Origin: Actinomycetes bacterium | Lineage (GTDB): Bacteria > Actinomycetota > Acidimicrobiia > Acidimicrobiales > Ilumatobacteraceae | Reading direction: 5' to 3' | NCBI GenBank assembly: GCA_025360105.1 | Contig: JANYCT010000033.1 | Location: forward strand, 58,631 to 122,630 | Length of the DNA stretch: 64,000 bases | Shown: positions 26,380-37,275 of the stretch, in pieces | How positions within the stretch are numbered: the first letter of the stretch is position 1 | How the letters are laid out: every line of letters begins with the position of its first letter | Notes under the pieces: model-generated | What the model was told of the DNA's origin: nothing | The model's input: the letters and a program-made list of their open reading frames with translations, nothing else | Database searches by the model: none | Program-made: the position numbers and the translations under genes

Positions 26380-26405
26380 TCAAACGGGTCCAGAGAGGCT
26401 CGAAC
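26380..26405 (+). promoter_or_regulatory. PyrR RNA-binding site in the pyr operon leader
   Basis: GTCCAGAGAGGCT (26388-26400) matches the conserved PyrR-binding loop of pyrimidine operon leaders (UCCAGAGAGGCU in Bacillus). It sits immediately before the GGAGGAG Shine-Dalgarno (26406-26412), leaving no room for a terminator, so PyrR-UMP binding would block translation initiation, as described for mycobacteria. Confidence 0.82.
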
Positions 26406-26422
26406 GGAGGAGATGAACCGAA

Positions 26423-27055
26423 ATGCCCGCTTCCCAATCTGCTCGAGATCTCATCGCCACGTCCCCTGCCGGGGACGTTTTTCATGTCAAGGCCGAGGTA
26501 CTCGGTGCCGACGATATCCGCCGTGCGGTGACCCGCATCGCGCACGAACTCGTCGAGCGCAACCGTGGGCTCGACGACGTCGTGCTGATCGGACTGCAAC
26601 GGGGCGGAGTCTGGATCGCGAAACAGCTCGCGGCGGCCATCGTGAGCATCGAGCCAGGAGCCACAGTGCCTGTCGGCGCCATCGACGTGTCGATGTATCG
26701 CGACGACATCGGGCTGCGCCCCGTCGTTCCCGGCGCGGTCACCGATATTCCGGTCGATATAGCCGGTCGCATCGTCGTGCTCGTCGACGACGTGCTGTTC
26801 ACCGGACGTACTGTGCGTGCGGCGCTCGACGCGCTCAACGAATATGGCAGACCACGCATCGTGCAACTCGCAGTGCTGGTCGATCGGGGCCATCGGGAGT
26901 TGCCGATCCGCCCAGACTTCGTGGGCAAGAATCTGCCGAGCAGCCGCGACGAGGACGTGCGTGTGAGCCCCGACGGTGTCGTGATCGGCCGACGCGGCGC
27001 GGCCCCCTCATCGCCCTCGTCATCGTCACCGACGACGTCGACAGGTGCAGCATGA
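26423..27055 (+). CDS. pyrR: Bifunctional PyrR: pyr mRNA-binding attenuator / uracil phosphoribosyltransferase
   Basis: 210 residues. PRPP-binding motif [21 protein letters not shown] at about 113-133, and [16 protein letters not shown] near 53. Senses UMP/UTP and binds the leader site at 26380-26405. The ATG at 26423 is 10 nt after GGAGGAG. The C-terminal 15 residues are an Ala/Ser/Pro/Thr-rich tail, longer than usual. Its stop overlaps the pyrB start (ATGA). Confidence 0.95.
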   Translation: MPASQSARDLIATSPAGDVFHVKAEVLGADDIRRAVTRIAHELVERNRGLDDVVLIGLQRGGVWIAKQLAAAIVSIEPGATVPVGAIDVSMYRDDIGLRPVVPGAVTDIPVDIAGRIVVLVDDVLFTGRTVRAALDALNEYGRPRIVQLAVLVDRGHRELPIRPDFVGKNLPSSRDEDVRVSPDGVVIGRRGAAPSSPSSSSPTTSTGAA

Positions 27056-27993
27056 AGCATCTGCGCTCTGTCGACGAACTTGGCGTTGATGGCCTTCGAC
27101 GCCTGCTCGATCTCAGCGACCACATGGCTGAGATCAACCGCCGATCCGTACCCAAGGTGCCGGCGTTGCGTAACAAGACTGTGGTCAGCCTGTTCTTCGA
27201 GGACAGCACCCGCACCCGACTCAGCTTCGAGACCGCCGCCAAGCGGCTCAGCGCCGACACGATGACATTCAGCGTGGGTACCAGCAGCGTCAACAAGGGT
27301 GAGAGCCTCCGTGACACCATCGAAACCGTCGCGGCGATGGGCATCGACGCGTTCGTGGTGCGTCACAAGAGCAGCGGGGTTCCGTGGCAGATCAGCCGGT
27401 GGACCGAGGCCAGCGTGGTGAACGCCGGCGACGGTTGGCACGAGCACCCCACACAGGCCCTGCTCGACTGTTACACCATCCGAACTGCGCTCAATCGCCC
27501 CGACGGATTCGATGGCCTACACATCGCGATCGTCGGCGATATCAAACACAGCCGAGTCGCGCGCAGCGACGTCTGGGCCTTCGCCGCGCTCGGTGCCCGC
27601 GTCACGCTCGTTGCTCCCCATACCTTGCTGCCCCCGTCTCTTCAGGGCTGGCCAGTGGATGTCGTGCATCACATCGACGACATCATCGACCGAGTCGACG
27701 TCTTGTACATGTTGCGGATGCAACGAGAGCGAATGCACGAGGCGCTGGTGCCGAGCCTGCGCGAATACACCGCCCGGTTCGGACTCACACCCGACCGCGC
27801 CGATCGCTTGCAGCAGCACACGCTGGTGATGCATCCGGGACCGATGAACCGGGGCGTCGAAATGGCGGTCGACCCGTCTGAGTTGCCCGGTTCGGTGATC
27901 ACCCAACAGGTGACCAATGGTGTGAGCGTTCGTATGGCCGTGCTGTTCGACCTACTCGGCAGTGGCTCGGCATTGGCAGGGGAGGCGTCATGA
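27052..27993 (+). CDS. pyrB: Aspartate carbamoyltransferase catalytic subunit
   Basis: 313 residues. Carbamoyl-phosphate motif [15 protein letters not shown] (STRT) at about 47-61, the [11 protein letters not shown] loop, [14 protein letters not shown], and [13 protein letters not shown]. Condenses carbamoyl phosphate with aspartate in UMP synthesis. No regulatory pyrI is present. Overlaps pyrR and pyrC by four bases, so the operon is tightly coupled. Confidence 0.97.
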   Translation: MKHLRSVDELGVDGLRRLLDLSDHMAEINRRSVPKVPALRNKTVVSLFFEDSTRTRLSFETAAKRLSADTMTFSVGTSSVNKGESLRDTIETVAAMGIDAFVVRHKSSGVPWQISRWTEASVVNAGDGWHEHPTQALLDCYTIRTALNRPDGFDGLHIAIVGDIKHSRVARSDVWAFAALGARVTLVAPHTLLPPSLQGWPVDVVHHIDDIIDRVDVLYMLRMQRERMHEALVPSLREYTARFGLTPDRADRLQQHTLVMHPGPMNRGVEMAVDPSELPGSVITQQVTNGVSVRMAVLFDLLGSGSALAGEAS

Positions 27994-29285
27994 GCAACGA
28001 ATCGAGACAGGGTAGTACCGTCATCAAAGGTGGCACGGTGCTCGATCAGCGCGGCGAGCAACGCCTCGACGTTCGTGTCGAAGGCGGCGTCATTACCGAA
28101 GTCGGTGCCTTGCTGCGGGGCGATCACACACTCGACGCCAGCGGGTGCATGGTGAGCCCAGGCTTCGTCGATCTGCACGTGCACCTGCGCGAGCCGGGGC
28201 GGGAAGAAGCCGAGACGATCGAGACCGGTTCGCGCGCCGCTGCCCGCGGTGGGTTCACTGCGATTGTCGCGATGCCGAACACCGAGCCGCCCCACGACAG
28301 CCTTGCCGTGGTGCAAATGGTGCGCCGACTCGGCGCCGAGGCCGGTCTCTGCGAGGTGCTCCCAAGCGGCTGCATCACGATGGGGAGAGCTGGAGAAGTG
28401 CTTGCGCCGATGGCCGAACTCGCCGCTGCGGGGGTGCAGATCTTCACCGACGACGGCGCCGGCGTGCAGGATCCACTGCTCATGCGCCGTGCTCTCGAGT
28501 ACGGCAAGAGCCTCGGGATTCTGCTGGCACAACACTGCGAGGTCAGTCGACTCACCATGGGCGCCGTCATGCACGAGGGCGGCTGTTGTGCCCGCCTCGG
28601 TGTGGCCGGTTGGCCATCGGTGGCAGAGGAATTGATGGTGTTCCGCGACATTGAGCTGTCGCGCCTCACCGGAGCGCCCGTGCACTTCCTGCACCTGTCC
28701 ACCGCCAAGAGTGTTGATCTCGTGCGCGGCGCCAAGGCCGAAGGGCTGTTGGTCACTGCCGAGGCCGCGCCACATCACTTCACGCTCACCGACGAGATGC
28801 TGAACGGGTTCGACCCGATCTTCAAGGTCAATCCACCGCTTCGCGAGCTCACCGACGTGATCGCGGTCAAGCGCGGTCTGGCCGACGGAACCATCGACGC
28901 GATCGCCACGGATCATGCACCGCATGCGTCGGAGCTGAAGGAGATGCCGCTCGATCAAGCGCCTCCGGGAATGCTCGGTCTGGAGACCTCGCTTGCGCTA
29001 TCGATCAGCGAGTTGGGTCTCGACCTGCAGCAGGTCGTGGCCCTGCTCTCATGGCAGCCCGCTGCGATCGCGGGCGTTGCGCACCGTCACGGCCGGGCGC
29101 TCGAGGTCGGCGCTCCTGCGAACATCACCGTGTTCGATCCGGATCTCACGTGGACGGTGACCTCGGCTGGCATGGCGAGCAAGAGCCGCAACACCCCCTA
29201 TGCCGGGCGATCCGTGCGCGGCAAGGTACGTCACACCGTGTTCGACGGCAACGTGGTCGTGCTCGACAGCGAGGCTCAGCGATGA
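27990..29285 (+). CDS. pyrC: Dihydroorotase
   Basis: 431 residues, type I (PyrC/AllB-like) amidohydrolase. Metal ligands in VDLHVHLREPG at about 54-64, further His in LLAQHCEVSR and PVHFLHLST, and the catalytic Asp in IATDHAPH. Forms dihydroorotate from carbamoyl aspartate. ATGA overlap with pyrB. Its last codons run into the first ArgR-type box upstream of carA. Confidence 0.96.
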   Translation: MSNESRQGSTVIKGGTVLDQRGEQRLDVRVEGGVITEVGALLRGDHTLDASGCMVSPGFVDLHVHLREPGREEAETIETGSRAAARGGFTAIVAMPNTEPPHDSLAVVQMVRRLGAEAGLCEVLPSGCITMGRAGEVLAPMAELAAAGVQIFTDDGAGVQDPLLMRRALEYGKSLGILLAQHCEVSRLTMGAVMHEGGCCARLGVAGWPSVAEELMVFRDIELSRLTGAPVHFLHLSTAKSVDLVRGAKAEGLLVTAEAAPHHFTLTDEMLNGFDPIFKVNPPLRELTDVIAVKRGLADGTIDAIATDHAPHASELKEMPLDQAPPGMLGLETSLALSISELGLDLQQVVALLSWQPAAIAGVAHRHGRALEVGAPANITVFDPDLTWTVTSAGMASKSRNTPYAGRSVRGKVRHTVFDGNVVVLDSEAQR

Positions 29286-29316
29286 ATGATTATGCAAAGG
29301 TGTGGATGAATATGCA
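29283..29316. promoter_or_regulatory. Tandem ArgR operators (ARG boxes) before carA
   Basis: TGAATGATTATGCA (29283-29296) and TGGATGAATATGCA (29303-29316) are 20 bp apart start to start. They match the ARG-box shape TGNAT-N4-ATNCA and have the same form and spacing as the pair before argC. They lie between pyrC and carA and would bring the carAB-pyrD part of the operon under arginine control. Confidence 0.78.
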
Positions 29317-29328
29317 AGGATGGATATC

Positions 29329-30492
29329 GTGAAGATTCAAGCAGCAGCGCTGGTCCTGGCCGACGGAAGTGTGTTCGAAGGTGAGGCCATCGGCGCGATG
29401 CCGGAGTCGGGTGTAGCCAGCGGCGAAGTGGTGTTCAACACGGTGTTGGCCGGGTATCAGGAAGTCATTACCGACCCCAGCTATGCCGGCCAGATCATCA
29501 CATTCACGTACCCCCACATCGGCAACTACGGGGCGGCGCTGGCCGACTTCGAGTCGCGCCGGCCGTTCTGCCGTGGTGTCATCGTGCGCGACCTCGCTCG
29601 ACGGGAGTCGAACTACCGTTCCGATGCTCATCTGGGCGCCACTTTGCGTCGCTATGGCATCAGCGGCATCGCCGGCATCGACACCCGGCGGCTCACACGT
29701 GTGTTGCGCGACACGGGTGCCATGAATGGCGCGTTCGGAACCGCCGACCTCGCCACGCTTCGCGCAGCCGCGCAGGCCGAGTCCGGTACCGATGGCGTTG
29801 ATCTGGTCGCGCAAGTCACCACGCCGGCGGCCTACACCGTCGGTGCGGGCGACCGCCGAATCGTTGCCTACGACTTCGGCATCAAGTACTCCATCGTCGA
29901 TCACCTCGCCACGCTGGGCAAGGTGACCGTGGTGCCCGCATCGACGACCGCAGACGAAGTGCTCGCGATGTCGCCAGCCGGTGTGTTTCTGTCGAATGGG
30001 CCCGGCGATCCTGCCGAGGTCGGGTACGCCGTCGATGCTGTTCGCGAACTCGTCGGCCGCGTGCCGGTGTTTGGCATCTGCCTCGGCCATCAGATCCTCA
30101 GCCGGGCGCTCGGCGGAGACACGTTCAAGCTTCCCTTCGGGCATCACGGTGGCAACCACCCTGTGCGCCACGTCGCCAGCGGCAAGGTCGAGATAACCAG
30201 CCAAAACCACAACTTCTGTGTCGATCCGGATTCGCTCGGCGCTGCCGCTGAGGTCACCCACGTGAACCTCAACGATCACACCAACGAGGGCATGGTCGTG
30301 CGCGGACAACCGGCGTTCAGCGTGCAATATCACCCAGAGGCCGGGCCCGGTCCACACGACGCAAGCTACCTGTTCGGAATGTTCGAAGACATGATGAACG
30401 ATCCGTCGACATGGCGCGGTAAACCCAGGGTTCGTCGCATGACACCCCCACGCATCGCTGGTGTTCCTGCAGCAGAACTGGGCGTGGCCTGA
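29329..30492 (+). CDS. carA: Carbamoyl-phosphate synthase small (glutaminase) subunit
   Basis: 387 residues from GTG 29329, which has AAGG 9 nt upstream; ATG 29320 has no ribosome site. N-terminal CarA domain ([15 protein letters not shown]), then class I amidotransferase with nucleophile Cys in [16 protein letters not shown] and the His/Glu pair in [14 protein letters not shown]. Supplies ammonia to CarB for both pyrimidine and arginine synthesis. Overlaps carB by one base. Confidence 0.96.
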   Translation: MKIQAAALVLADGSVFEGEAIGAMPESGVASGEVVFNTVLAGYQEVITDPSYAGQIITFTYPHIGNYGAALADFESRRPFCRGVIVRDLARRESNYRSDAHLGATLRRYGISGIAGIDTRRLTRVLRDTGAMNGAFGTADLATLRAAAQAESGTDGVDLVAQVTTPAAYTVGAGDRRIVAYDFGIKYSIVDHLATLGKVTVVPASTTADEVLAMSPAGVFLSNGPGDPAEVGYAVDAVRELVGRVPVFGICLGHQILSRALGGDTFKLPFGHHGGNHPVRHVASGKVEITSQNHNFCVDPDSLGAAAEVTHVNLNDHTNEGMVVRGQPAFSVQYHPEAGPGPHDASYLFGMFEDMMNDPSTWRGKPRVRRMTPPRIAGVPAAELGVA

Positions 30493-33400
30493 TGCCCAAG
30501 CGGACCGACATCCACAGCATCCTCATCATCGGCAGCGGCCCTATCGTCATCGGCCAGGCGTGTGAGTTCGACTACAGCGGCACGCAGGCCTGTCGTGTGC
30601 TGCGCGAAGAGGGCTATCGCGTCATCCTCGCCAACTCGAACCCGGCAACGATCATGACGGATCCCGACTTCGCCGACGCCACCTACATCGAACCGCTGAC
30701 ACCAGAGGTGGTCACCCGGATCATCGAGCGCGAGAAACCCGACGCAGTGTTGCCAACGATGGGCGGACAGACCGCCCTCAATATTGCGATGACACTGTTC
30801 GAACGAGGCATCGTCGGAGTGCCGGGAACGCCCGAGTTAATCGGAGCCAACGCAGAGGCCATCGCCACAGCCGAGGACCGCGAGAAGTTCAAAAAGGCGA
30901 TGATCGAGATCGGTCTGGCCGTGCCCGACAGCGGCATCGCCCACACTCTTGACGAAGCCATGGAGGTGCTCGACGCGATCGGCCTGCCGTGCATCATTCG
31001 TCCTGCGTACATTCTCGGTGGGCGAGGCACTGGGATTGCGTCGACGCTTGCGGAATTCTCGCATCTGGCCGCTGAGGGCATCGCGGTCAGTCCGATCAGC
31101 GAGATCCTGGTGGAAACGAGTATCGCCGGGTGGAAGGAATACGAACTCGAAGTCATGCGCGATCGCAACGACAACTGTGTGATCATCTGCTCGATCGAGA
31201 ATGTCGATCCGATGGGCGTGCACACGGGGGACTCCATCACCGTTGCCCCAATACAGACTTTGAGTGACGTCGAGTACCAGCGCATGCGCGATGCGGCGTT
31301 CGCGTGCATTCGGCGTGTCGGCGTCGAGACCGGAGGGTCGAACGTGCAGTTCGCCGTGAACCCTCTCACTGGCGAACAGGTCGTGATCGAGATGAACCCG
31401 CGCGTCTCGCGGTCGTCAGCCCTCGCATCGAAAGCCACCGGATTCCCCATCGCCAAGATTGCCGCCAAGCTCGCAGTTGGTTACACCCTTGACGAGATCC
31501 CTAACGACATCACCAAAAAGACGCCCGCCAGCTTCGAGCCGAGCATCGACTATGTGGTTACGAAGATTCCACGATGGGCCTTCGAGAAGCTTCCCGGCAC
31601 CAGCGGCGTACTCGGTCCACAAATGCAGAGCGTTGGAGAAGCGATGTCGATCGGTCGCACGTTCCCGGAGAGTTTGCAAAAAGGCCTGCGCTCGCTCGAA
31701 CAGGGTCGGTTCGGCCTCAACTGCGATCCCGCCGAGGCCCAGTACGGTGCGATGTCCGATGCGATGCTGCTGACCGCGGTGGGCATCCCCACGCCGGAGC
31801 GCATCTTCCAGGTCGGCGAGTTGCTGCGTCGTGGGTTGTCGATCGAGACCGTTCACAACGCGTGCCGCATCGATCCGTGGTTTCTCGATCAGATGTGCAT
31901 CATCATCGAAGAGCGCGCTGCGCTGTGGGAAATCGGCGGTGCTGCGGCGTTGTCGCGAGCGGACTGGCGTCGCGCCAAGCGACTCGGATTCAGCGATGCG
32001 CAGTTGGGGTATCTCTGGGGTGAGGACGAGTCGGTGGTGCGACGCGTCCGAGAAACAGCCGGCGTGTACCCCACCTACAAGACCGTCGATACGTGCGCAG
32101 CCGAGTTCGCGGCCGAGACGCCCTACCACTACAGCACGTACGAGGACGAGAATGAGGTGCGGCCCTCGACCAAACCGAAGGTGATCATTCTCGGTTCGGG
32201 GCCGAATCGCATTGGTCAGGGCATCGAGTTCGATTACTGCTGCGTACATGCCTCGTTCAGTCTGCGCGACGCGGGCTTCGAGACGGTGATGGTCAACTGC
32301 AACCCCGAGACCGTGAGCACCGACTACGACACCAGTGATCGGCTGTACTTCGAGCCGCTCACCAAAGAAGACGTCCTCAACGTGATTGCTGCAGAGACGG
32401 CGGCGAGCGGGGGAGTGGCTCCGAAGGTGATCGTGTCACTCGGTGGGCAGACGCCGCTGAAACTCGCCGGCGAGATTCCAGTGGGACTCATCGCCGGCAC
32501 GTCACCCGCGTCGATCGATCTTGCCGAAGACCGCGAGAAGTGGGCAACGCTGTGTCAGAGCCTGCGTATCCCGCAGCCCCCGGGCGGCACGGCACTCGAT
32601 CTGGAGCAAGCGCTGCAGATCATTGACACCGTGGGATTCCCCGTGCTGGTCCGGCCCAGCTATGTGCTCGGCGGTCGTGGCATGCAGATCGTGCATGATC
32701 GCAATCATCTCGCACGTGCCATGGCCGAACTCACCGGCTTCGGCAGCCTCGGCAAAGAAGGTGGCCTCTCCGCTGAACGCCCGGTCTTGGTGGATCGATT
32801 CCTGGAAGACGCAACCGAGGTCGACGTCGACGCAGTACGCGACCGGACGGGCGCCGTACTCATCGGCGGCGTCATGGAGCATGTCGAGGAAGCCGGCATT
32901 CACAGCGGCGACTCGGCGTGCGCGATCCCTCCTCAGACGCTGCCCGCTTGGGTAGTAGAGGTCATCGAGTCCTACACCCGTGCAATCGCCGCAGCGCTCG
33001 ACGTGCGCGGTCTCATCAACGTGCAGTTCGCGGTGCTGGGCACCACGGTGTATGTCATCGAGGCCAATCCGCGGGCCAGTCGTACGGTGCCGTTCGTCGC
33101 CAAGGCCACCGGAGTGCCGCTGGCGAAGGTGGCGAGCAGAGTGATGTTGGGGGCAACCTTGGCCGAGTTACGCATCGAGGGTCTGCTGCAGGACCCCGTC
33201 GAGCACGGACACGTTTGTGTCAAAGAGGCCGTGCTGCCCTTCAGTCGGTTCCCTGATGTCGACACAGCGCTCGGACCGGAAATGCGCTCCACGGGTGAGG
33301 TCATGGGCATCGACACAACCTTCGGGAAGGCGTTCTTCAAGGCCGAACTCGCGGCAGGCACTGTGTTGCCGACCGCGGGAACGGTCTTTCTCTCACTGGC

Positions 33401-33779
33401 GGATGGTGACAAGCCGGCCGGCATCGTGGTCGCCAAGCGGCTGCGCCAGCTCGGTCTCAACATCGCTGCGACCGTCGGCACGGCCGACTACCTCTCGCGC
33501 TTTGGCCTCACGGTCGATCAGGTGGTGGGCAAGGTGAGCGAGGGTGCTGACATTACAGCGCTCGATCTGATCACCGACGGCAAGGTCAGCTTCGTGGTGA
33601 ACACCCCGCAGGGTCGTGGTGGACGAACCGACGGTGAACAGATTCGCAAATCAGCCAACGTGCATCGGGTCAGCTCGGTCACGACCGTCGAGGCAGCACT
33701 CGCCGCCGTACAGGGACTGTTCGAGCAGGCTGGCCTGCCCGTAGAAGTGCGCTCGCTGCAGGAGTACCACGCTCGATGA
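30492..33779 (+). CDS. carB: Carbamoyl-phosphate synthase large subunit
   Basis: 1095 residues, full length. Two homologous ATP-grasp halves begin at [20 protein letters not shown] and [20 protein letters not shown] (about 558); both have glycine-rich loops ([14 protein letters not shown] and [14 protein letters not shown]) and [13 protein letters not shown] / [13 protein letters not shown]. The C-terminal MGS-like domain (about 950-1095) binds allosteric nucleotides. Makes carbamoyl phosphate from bicarbonate, ammonia and 2 ATP. ATGA overlap with pyrD. Confidence 0.98.
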   Translation: MPKRTDIHSILIIGSGPIVIGQACEFDYSGTQACRVLREEGYRVILANSNPATIMTDPDFADATYIEPLTPEVVTRIIEREKPDAVLPTMGGQTALNIAMTLFERGIVGVPGTPELIGANAEAIATAEDREKFKKAMIEIGLAVPDSGIAHTLDEAMEVLDAIGLPCIIRPAYILGGRGTGIASTLAEFSHLAAEGIAVSPISEILVETSIAGWKEYELEVMRDRNDNCVIICSIENVDPMGVHTGDSITVAPIQTLSDVEYQRMRDAAFACIRRVGVETGGSNVQFAVNPLTGEQVVIEMNPRVSRSSALASKATGFPIAKIAAKLAVGYTLDEIPNDITKKTPASFEPSIDYVVTKIPRWAFEKLPGTSGVLGPQMQSVGEAMSIGRTFPESLQKGLRSLEQGRFGLNCDPAEAQYGAMSDAMLLTAVGIPTPERIFQVGELLRRGLSIETVHNACRIDPWFLDQMCIIIEERAALWEIGGAAALSRADWRRAKRLGFSDAQLGYLWGEDESVVRRVRETAGVYPTYKTVDTCAAEFAAETPYHYSTYEDENEVRPSTKPKVIILGSGPNRIGQGIEFDYCCVHASFSLRDAGFETVMVNCNPETVSTDYDTSDRLYFEPLTKEDVLNVIAAETAASGGVAPKVIVSLGGQTPLKLAGEIPVGLIAGTSPASIDLAEDREKWATLCQSLRIPQPPGGTALDLEQALQIIDTVGFPVLVRPSYVLGGRGMQIVHDRNHLARAMAELTGFGSLGKEGGLSAERPVLVDRFLEDATEVDVDAVRDRTGAVLIGGVMEHVEEAGIHSGDSACAIPPQTLPAWVVEVIESYTRAIAAALDVRGLINVQFAVLGTTVYVIEANPRASRTVPFVAKATGVPLAKVASRVMLGATLAELRIEGLLQDPVEHGHVCVKEAVLPFSRFPDVDTALGPEMRSTGEVMGIDTTFGKAFFKAELAAGTVLPTAGTVFLSLADGDKPAGIVVAKRLRQLGLNIAATVGTADYLSRFGLTVDQVVGKVSEGADITALDLITDGKVSFVVNTPQGRGGRTDGEQIRKSANVHRVSSVTTVEAALAAVQGLFEQAGLPVEVRSLQEYHAR

Positions 33780-34711
33780 CGGTCCGCGTCGGTGCCGGTT
33801 CGTTGGATCGTTCGGTGAAAGTCGGCTCGCTGACGTTCACAAATCCGGTGATGACCGCGTCCGGCACGTCGGGCCATGGATGCGAGCTCATGCCGTACGG
33901 CGACCTGGGTTCGCTAGGCGCGATCGTCGTGAAATCACTTGCCCCGTATGCGTGGGCGGGGAATCCCGCGCCGCGTGTGCATCCCACGCCTCAGGGGATG
34001 ATCAACGCCGTTGGCCTGCAGGGTCCCGGTGCGCTGGCCTGGCTGCGCGACGACCTGCCGGCGCTTGCTGACGCGGGCGCACGCGTCGTCGCAAGCATTT
34101 GGGGACGGTCGGTGGCTGACTACGCGGTAGCTGCCGAACAGCTCGCTGGTGCCGGGCCCGAAGTCGTCGCAGTCGAAGTGAACTTGTCCTGCCCCAATCT
34201 CGAGGGACGCCGCGGTATCTTCGCCCACGATGCCGAACTGAGCGCGCAGGTCATGCAGGTCACCGATGTCTGCGGCAGGCCCCGCTGGGCCAAACTCAGT
34301 CCGAATACCGACCGGCTCATCGAGGTGGCCGACGCTGTCCATCACGCTGGCGCCGAGGCGGTCACCCTGATCAACACAGTGCTCGGGCTCGTCATCGATC
34401 CCACGACACTCGGTCCAGCACTGGGCAATGGTGGTGGCGGTCTGTCGGGACGAGCCATTCATCCTGTGGCCGTGCGTGCCGTGTTCGATGTTCACCAGGC
34501 GTTGCCGGGCCTACCCATTGTCGGGGTGGGTGGTGTTGCGTCGGGCTGGGACGCTGCCGAGCTGATGTTGGCTGGCGCGTCCGCAGTACAGGTGGGTACT
34601 GCCACGTTCGCTGACCCTCGGGCCCCATGGAAGGTGCTCGACGAGTTGTGTTCGTGGGCGGCGCGGGAGGGTATCGACTCACTCAGCGGTCTTACCGGTT
34701 CGTGCAGGTGA
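33776..34711 (+). CDS. pyrD: Dihydroorotate dehydrogenase, class 1 (cysteine type)
   Basis: 311 residues, no N-terminal membrane helix. [13 protein letters not shown] start, [14 protein letters not shown] with the catalytic Cys that marks class 1 enzymes, AKLSPNTD, and FMN-phosphate region [16 protein letters not shown]. Class 1B would pair with PyrK to use NAD, but no pyrK is next to it; nor is pyrF, which usually follows. Last gene of the pyr operon, coupled to carB. Confidence 0.93.
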   Translation: MTVRVGAGSLDRSVKVGSLTFTNPVMTASGTSGHGCELMPYGDLGSLGAIVVKSLAPYAWAGNPAPRVHPTPQGMINAVGLQGPGALAWLRDDLPALADAGARVVASIWGRSVADYAVAAEQLAGAGPEVVAVEVNLSCPNLEGRRGIFAHDAELSAQVMQVTDVCGRPRWAKLSPNTDRLIEVADAVHHAGAEAVTLINTVLGLVIDPTTLGPALGNGGGGLSGRAIHPVAVRAVFDVHQALPGLPIVGVGGVASGWDAAELMLAGASAVQVGTATFADPRAPWKVLDELCSWAAREGIDSLSGLTGSCR

Positions 34712-34764
34712 CTCCTGTCGCCGTCGATCTCTTGGTGATCCCCAAACCGACCGAACAGTGGGGG

Positions 34765-34770
34765 TAGAAT
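34765..34770 (+). promoter_or_regulatory. -10 box of mihF, leaderless promoter
   Basis: TAGAAT, 6 nt before the ATG at 34777, so translation would start at the first transcribed base or next to it. Confidence 0.55.
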
Positions 34771-34776
34771 ACGCAC

Positions 34777-35088
34777 ATGGCAACTCCTCCCGTACTGACT
34801 CCCGAACAGCGTGCAAACGCACTGGCCAAGGCCGCCGAAGCGCGCGCTGCGCGCGCCGAATTGAAGACGAAGTTGAAGCTTGGCTCGGTCACGCTCGCCG
34901 AAGCGCTCGCCTCGACCGACAGCACCGTTGGCAAATTGAAGGTTGTGTCCATGCTCGAATCCCTCCCGGGGGTCGGCAAGGTCAAGGCGCGCAAGGTCAT
35001 GTCCGAAATCGGCATTGCTGACAACCGCCGCGTGCAGGGGCTCGGTACCCAGCAGAAGCAGGCCTTGCTGGATTATCTCGCCAAGTAA
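34777..35088 (+). CDS. mihF: Actinobacterial integration host factor (mIHF)
   Basis: 103 residues, matching the mIHF core size. N-terminal helix ALAKAAEARAARAELKTKLK, then the helix-two-turn-helix DNA-binding part LESLPGVGKVKARKVMSEIG and IADNRRVQGLGTQQKQALL. Nucleoid-associated, non-specific DNA binding. It is followed by gmk and rpoZ, the order seen widely in Actinomycetota. Confidence 0.95.
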   Translation: MATPPVLTPEQRANALAKAAEARAARAELKTKLKLGSVTLAEALASTDSTVGKLKVVSMLESLPGVGKVKARKVMSEIGIADNRRVQGLGTQQKQALLDYLAK

Positions 35089-35104
35089 TGCCTCGGCGGC
35101 GCGT

Positions 35105-35674
35105 GTGAGCCAGGGCGAGCCGCTCATCATCGTTGTGTCCGGTCCCGGAGGGGTCGGCAAAGGCACGATCGTCGAAGCCCTCGTGAAAAGGGATTCTCAA
35201 CTATGGCTCAGTCGCAGTTGGACAACACGCGCTCAGCGTCAGGGCGAACCGGACGACGCTTACCGCTTTGTGTCACGGGATGCGTTCGAGCATCACATGG
35301 CAGTCGGGGGCTTTCTCGAGTGGACCGAGTTCCTCGGCAATTATTACGGAACGCCGAATCCCGATGCGACAAGCGGCAGCGATGTAGTGCTCGAGATCGA
35401 AGTTGACGGCGCTCAGCAGGTGAAGGCGTTGCGACCCGATGCCATCCTCATCTTTGTGTTGCCCCCTTCACGTGCGGAACAGGAACGTCGCCTACGCGGA
35501 CGGGGTGATGCCGACCAGAAAGTTGCCGAGCGACTCCGTAAGGCAGAAGATGAAGAACCGGTTGGGATGTCGCTTGCCGATCACGTAGTTGTCAACGACG
35601 ACCTCGAGCGGACGATCGACGAAATGCTTGAGATCATCGAATGGCATCGCGCCGCTGACGCGACGCAGTACTAG
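35105..35674 (+). CDS. gmk: Guanylate kinase
   Basis: 189 residues from GTG 35105. Walker A-like SGPGGVGKGTI at about 12-22, GMP-binding RSWTTRAQRQGEPDDAYRFV and FLEWTEFLGNYYGTP, and the lid LPPSRAEQERRLRGRG. Phosphorylates GMP to GDP. No clear Shine-Dalgarno is seen; it probably depends on readthrough from mihF 17 bp upstream. Confidence 0.95.
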   Translation: MSQGEPLIIVVSGPGGVGKGTIVEALVKRDSQLWLSRSWTTRAQRQGEPDDAYRFVSRDAFEHHMAVGGFLEWTEFLGNYYGTPNPDATSGSDVVLEIEVDGAQQVKALRPDAILIFVLPPSRAEQERRLRGRGDADQKVAERLRKAEDEEPVGMSLADHVVVNDDLERTIDEMLEIIEWHRAADATQY

Positions 35675-35753
35675 TCGTGTGCCGCACTGGCGCCGATTCA
35701 ACCGCAACAACCGCTAGGCTTGCCCGGCTACTTACCGAGGAGGACCGCTGCCC

Positions 35754-36050
35754 ATGGCGCGTACCAACGACACAATGATGAACCCCCCGATCGAGGAACT
35801 TCTCGGTCGTGTCGATTCCAAGTTCAGCCTCGTCACGCTTGCGGCTCGGCGGGCCCGCCAGATTAACTCGTACTTCAATCACCTCGGCGAAGGCTTGGGT
35901 CACATGGTGCCCCCACAGGTGTCGTCGGTGGCGCGCAAGCCGCTGAGCATCAGCTTCGAGGAAATCGCAGCCGACAAGATTGAGTCCGTTCCGGTCGCTG
36001 TTCCAGAAGAGGCAGCAGACCCTGCCGACGAGGCCGACACCGCCGTCTGA
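35754..36050 (+). CDS. rpoZ: RNA polymerase omega subunit
   Basis: 98 residues. NPPIEELLGRVDSKFSLVTL and ARRARQINSYF are the omega signature that wraps the beta-prime C-terminus; the tail after LSISFEEIAADKI is acidic. The strong ribosome site GAGGAGG lies 10 nt upstream of the ATG. Sits between gmk and coaBC, the standard arrangement. Confidence 0.95.
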   Translation: MARTNDTMMNPPIEELLGRVDSKFSLVTLAARRARQINSYFNHLGEGLGHMVPPQVSSVARKPLSISFEEIAADKIESVPVAVPEEAADPADEADTAV

Positions 36051-36064
36051 GACGGTCGTCAGCC

Positions 36065-37264
36065 ATGTCGGCGCTGCGCGGGAGGACCATCGTCGTCGGT
36101 GTCACCGGCGGAATCGCGGCGTATAAGGCCGTCGAGGTCTGCCGCCGCCTCGTCGACCTCGGCGCCCATGTCGTGCCGGTGATGACCGACGCCGCCGAGC
36201 AGTTCATCGGTCGTACAACCCTGTCAGCGCTGTGTAGCGAGCCGGTTCAGACCAGCCTCTGGGATGAGGTATCTCCCATTCCGCACACGGTTCTCGGCCA
36301 GCGCGCCGACGCCATCGTGGTGGTGCCGGCCACCGCACACCTGCTTGGCGCGTACGCGGCGGGTCTCAGCACTGACCTGCTCACCAACACCCTGCTGGCA
36401 ACGCGGGCTCCGGTAGTCGTCTGCCCGGCGATGCACACCGAGATGTGGGAGCACCCTGCAGTTCGTGACAACCTGGCTGTATTGCGTCAGCGAGGGGTCA
36501 TTGTGGTCGAACCCGACGAGGGTCGCCTCGCTGGCGGCGACGTCGGATCAGGCCGCCTCGCCGCTCCAGAACGTATCGTCGCGGCTATCGAAGCTGTTCT
36601 GGGCAGCGGCGACCTCGCCGATCTGCATGTGGTCGTCACTGCGGGTGGAACTCGCGAGCCCATCGACGCGGTGCGCGTCATAGCCAATCGCAGCAGCGGC
36701 AAGCAGGGGTATGCAATTGCTGCTGAGGCTCTGTCACGTGGTGCAACGGTCACGCTCATCTCGACTGTCGATTTGCCGACACCGACGCACGCGCGCCTGG
36801 TGCGGGTCGAGACGGCGGCGCAGATGCAGATCGCGGTGGAGCACGAATCGGAATCTGGTGATGTCGTTGTCATGGCAGCGGCCGTTGCTGACTTCCGGCC
36901 GCGCGCAGTGGCTGATCACAAGATCAAAAAAGCCGACGGCCCACCGGAGATAGTGCTCGAGCCCACGCCCGATATTCTTGCGTCGCTCGGCGCCCGCAAG
37001 CGGGCTGGGCAGACGTTGGTCGGCTTTGCCGCCGAGACAGACGATCTGATCGCACACGCCGAGGCAAAGATGCGTCGAAAGAATCTCGACCTGATCGTTG
37101 CCAACGATGTCCGTGCTGCTGGCGTAGGATTTCAGCACGACACCAACGCCGTATCACTGCTTCGCCCAGACGCGCCGATGGTCACCATCGGCCTCACCGA
37201 CAAACGCTCGATTGCTCGAGCAATTCTCGACGTCGTCGTAGATATTCGCAGTGGACCCAAGTGA
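36065..37264 (+). CDS. coaBC: Phosphopantothenoylcysteine decarboxylase / phosphopantothenate-cysteine ligase
   Basis: 399 residues, bifunctional. CoaC part: [20 protein letters not shown], active-site His in [23 protein letters not shown]. CoaB part from about 185: [39 protein letters not shown] and [20 protein letters not shown]. Two steps of coenzyme A synthesis. Ends 11 bp before a small upstream ORF of metK. Confidence 0.96.
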   Translation: MSALRGRTIVVGVTGGIAAYKAVEVCRRLVDLGAHVVPVMTDAAEQFIGRTTLSALCSEPVQTSLWDEVSPIPHTVLGQRADAIVVVPATAHLLGAYAAGLSTDLLTNTLLATRAPVVVCPAMHTEMWEHPAVRDNLAVLRQRGVIVVEPDEGRLAGGDVGSGRLAAPERIVAAIEAVLGSGDLADLHVVVTAGGTREPIDAVRVIANRSSGKQGYAIAAEALSRGATVTLISTVDLPTPTHARLVRVETAAQMQIAVEHESESGDVVVMAAAVADFRPRAVADHKIKKADGPPEIVLEPTPDILASLGARKRAGQTLVGFAAETDDLIAHAEAKMRRKNLDLIVANDVRAAGVGFQHDTNAVSLLRPDAPMVTIGLTDKRSIARAILDVVVDIRSGPK

Positions 37265-37275
37265 AGAGCGCCAGC

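Noticed and set aside
26347..26422. Intrinsic terminator/antiterminator pair in the pyrR leader
   Set aside because: Leader is too short; the PyrR loop abuts the ribosome site, with no T-run.
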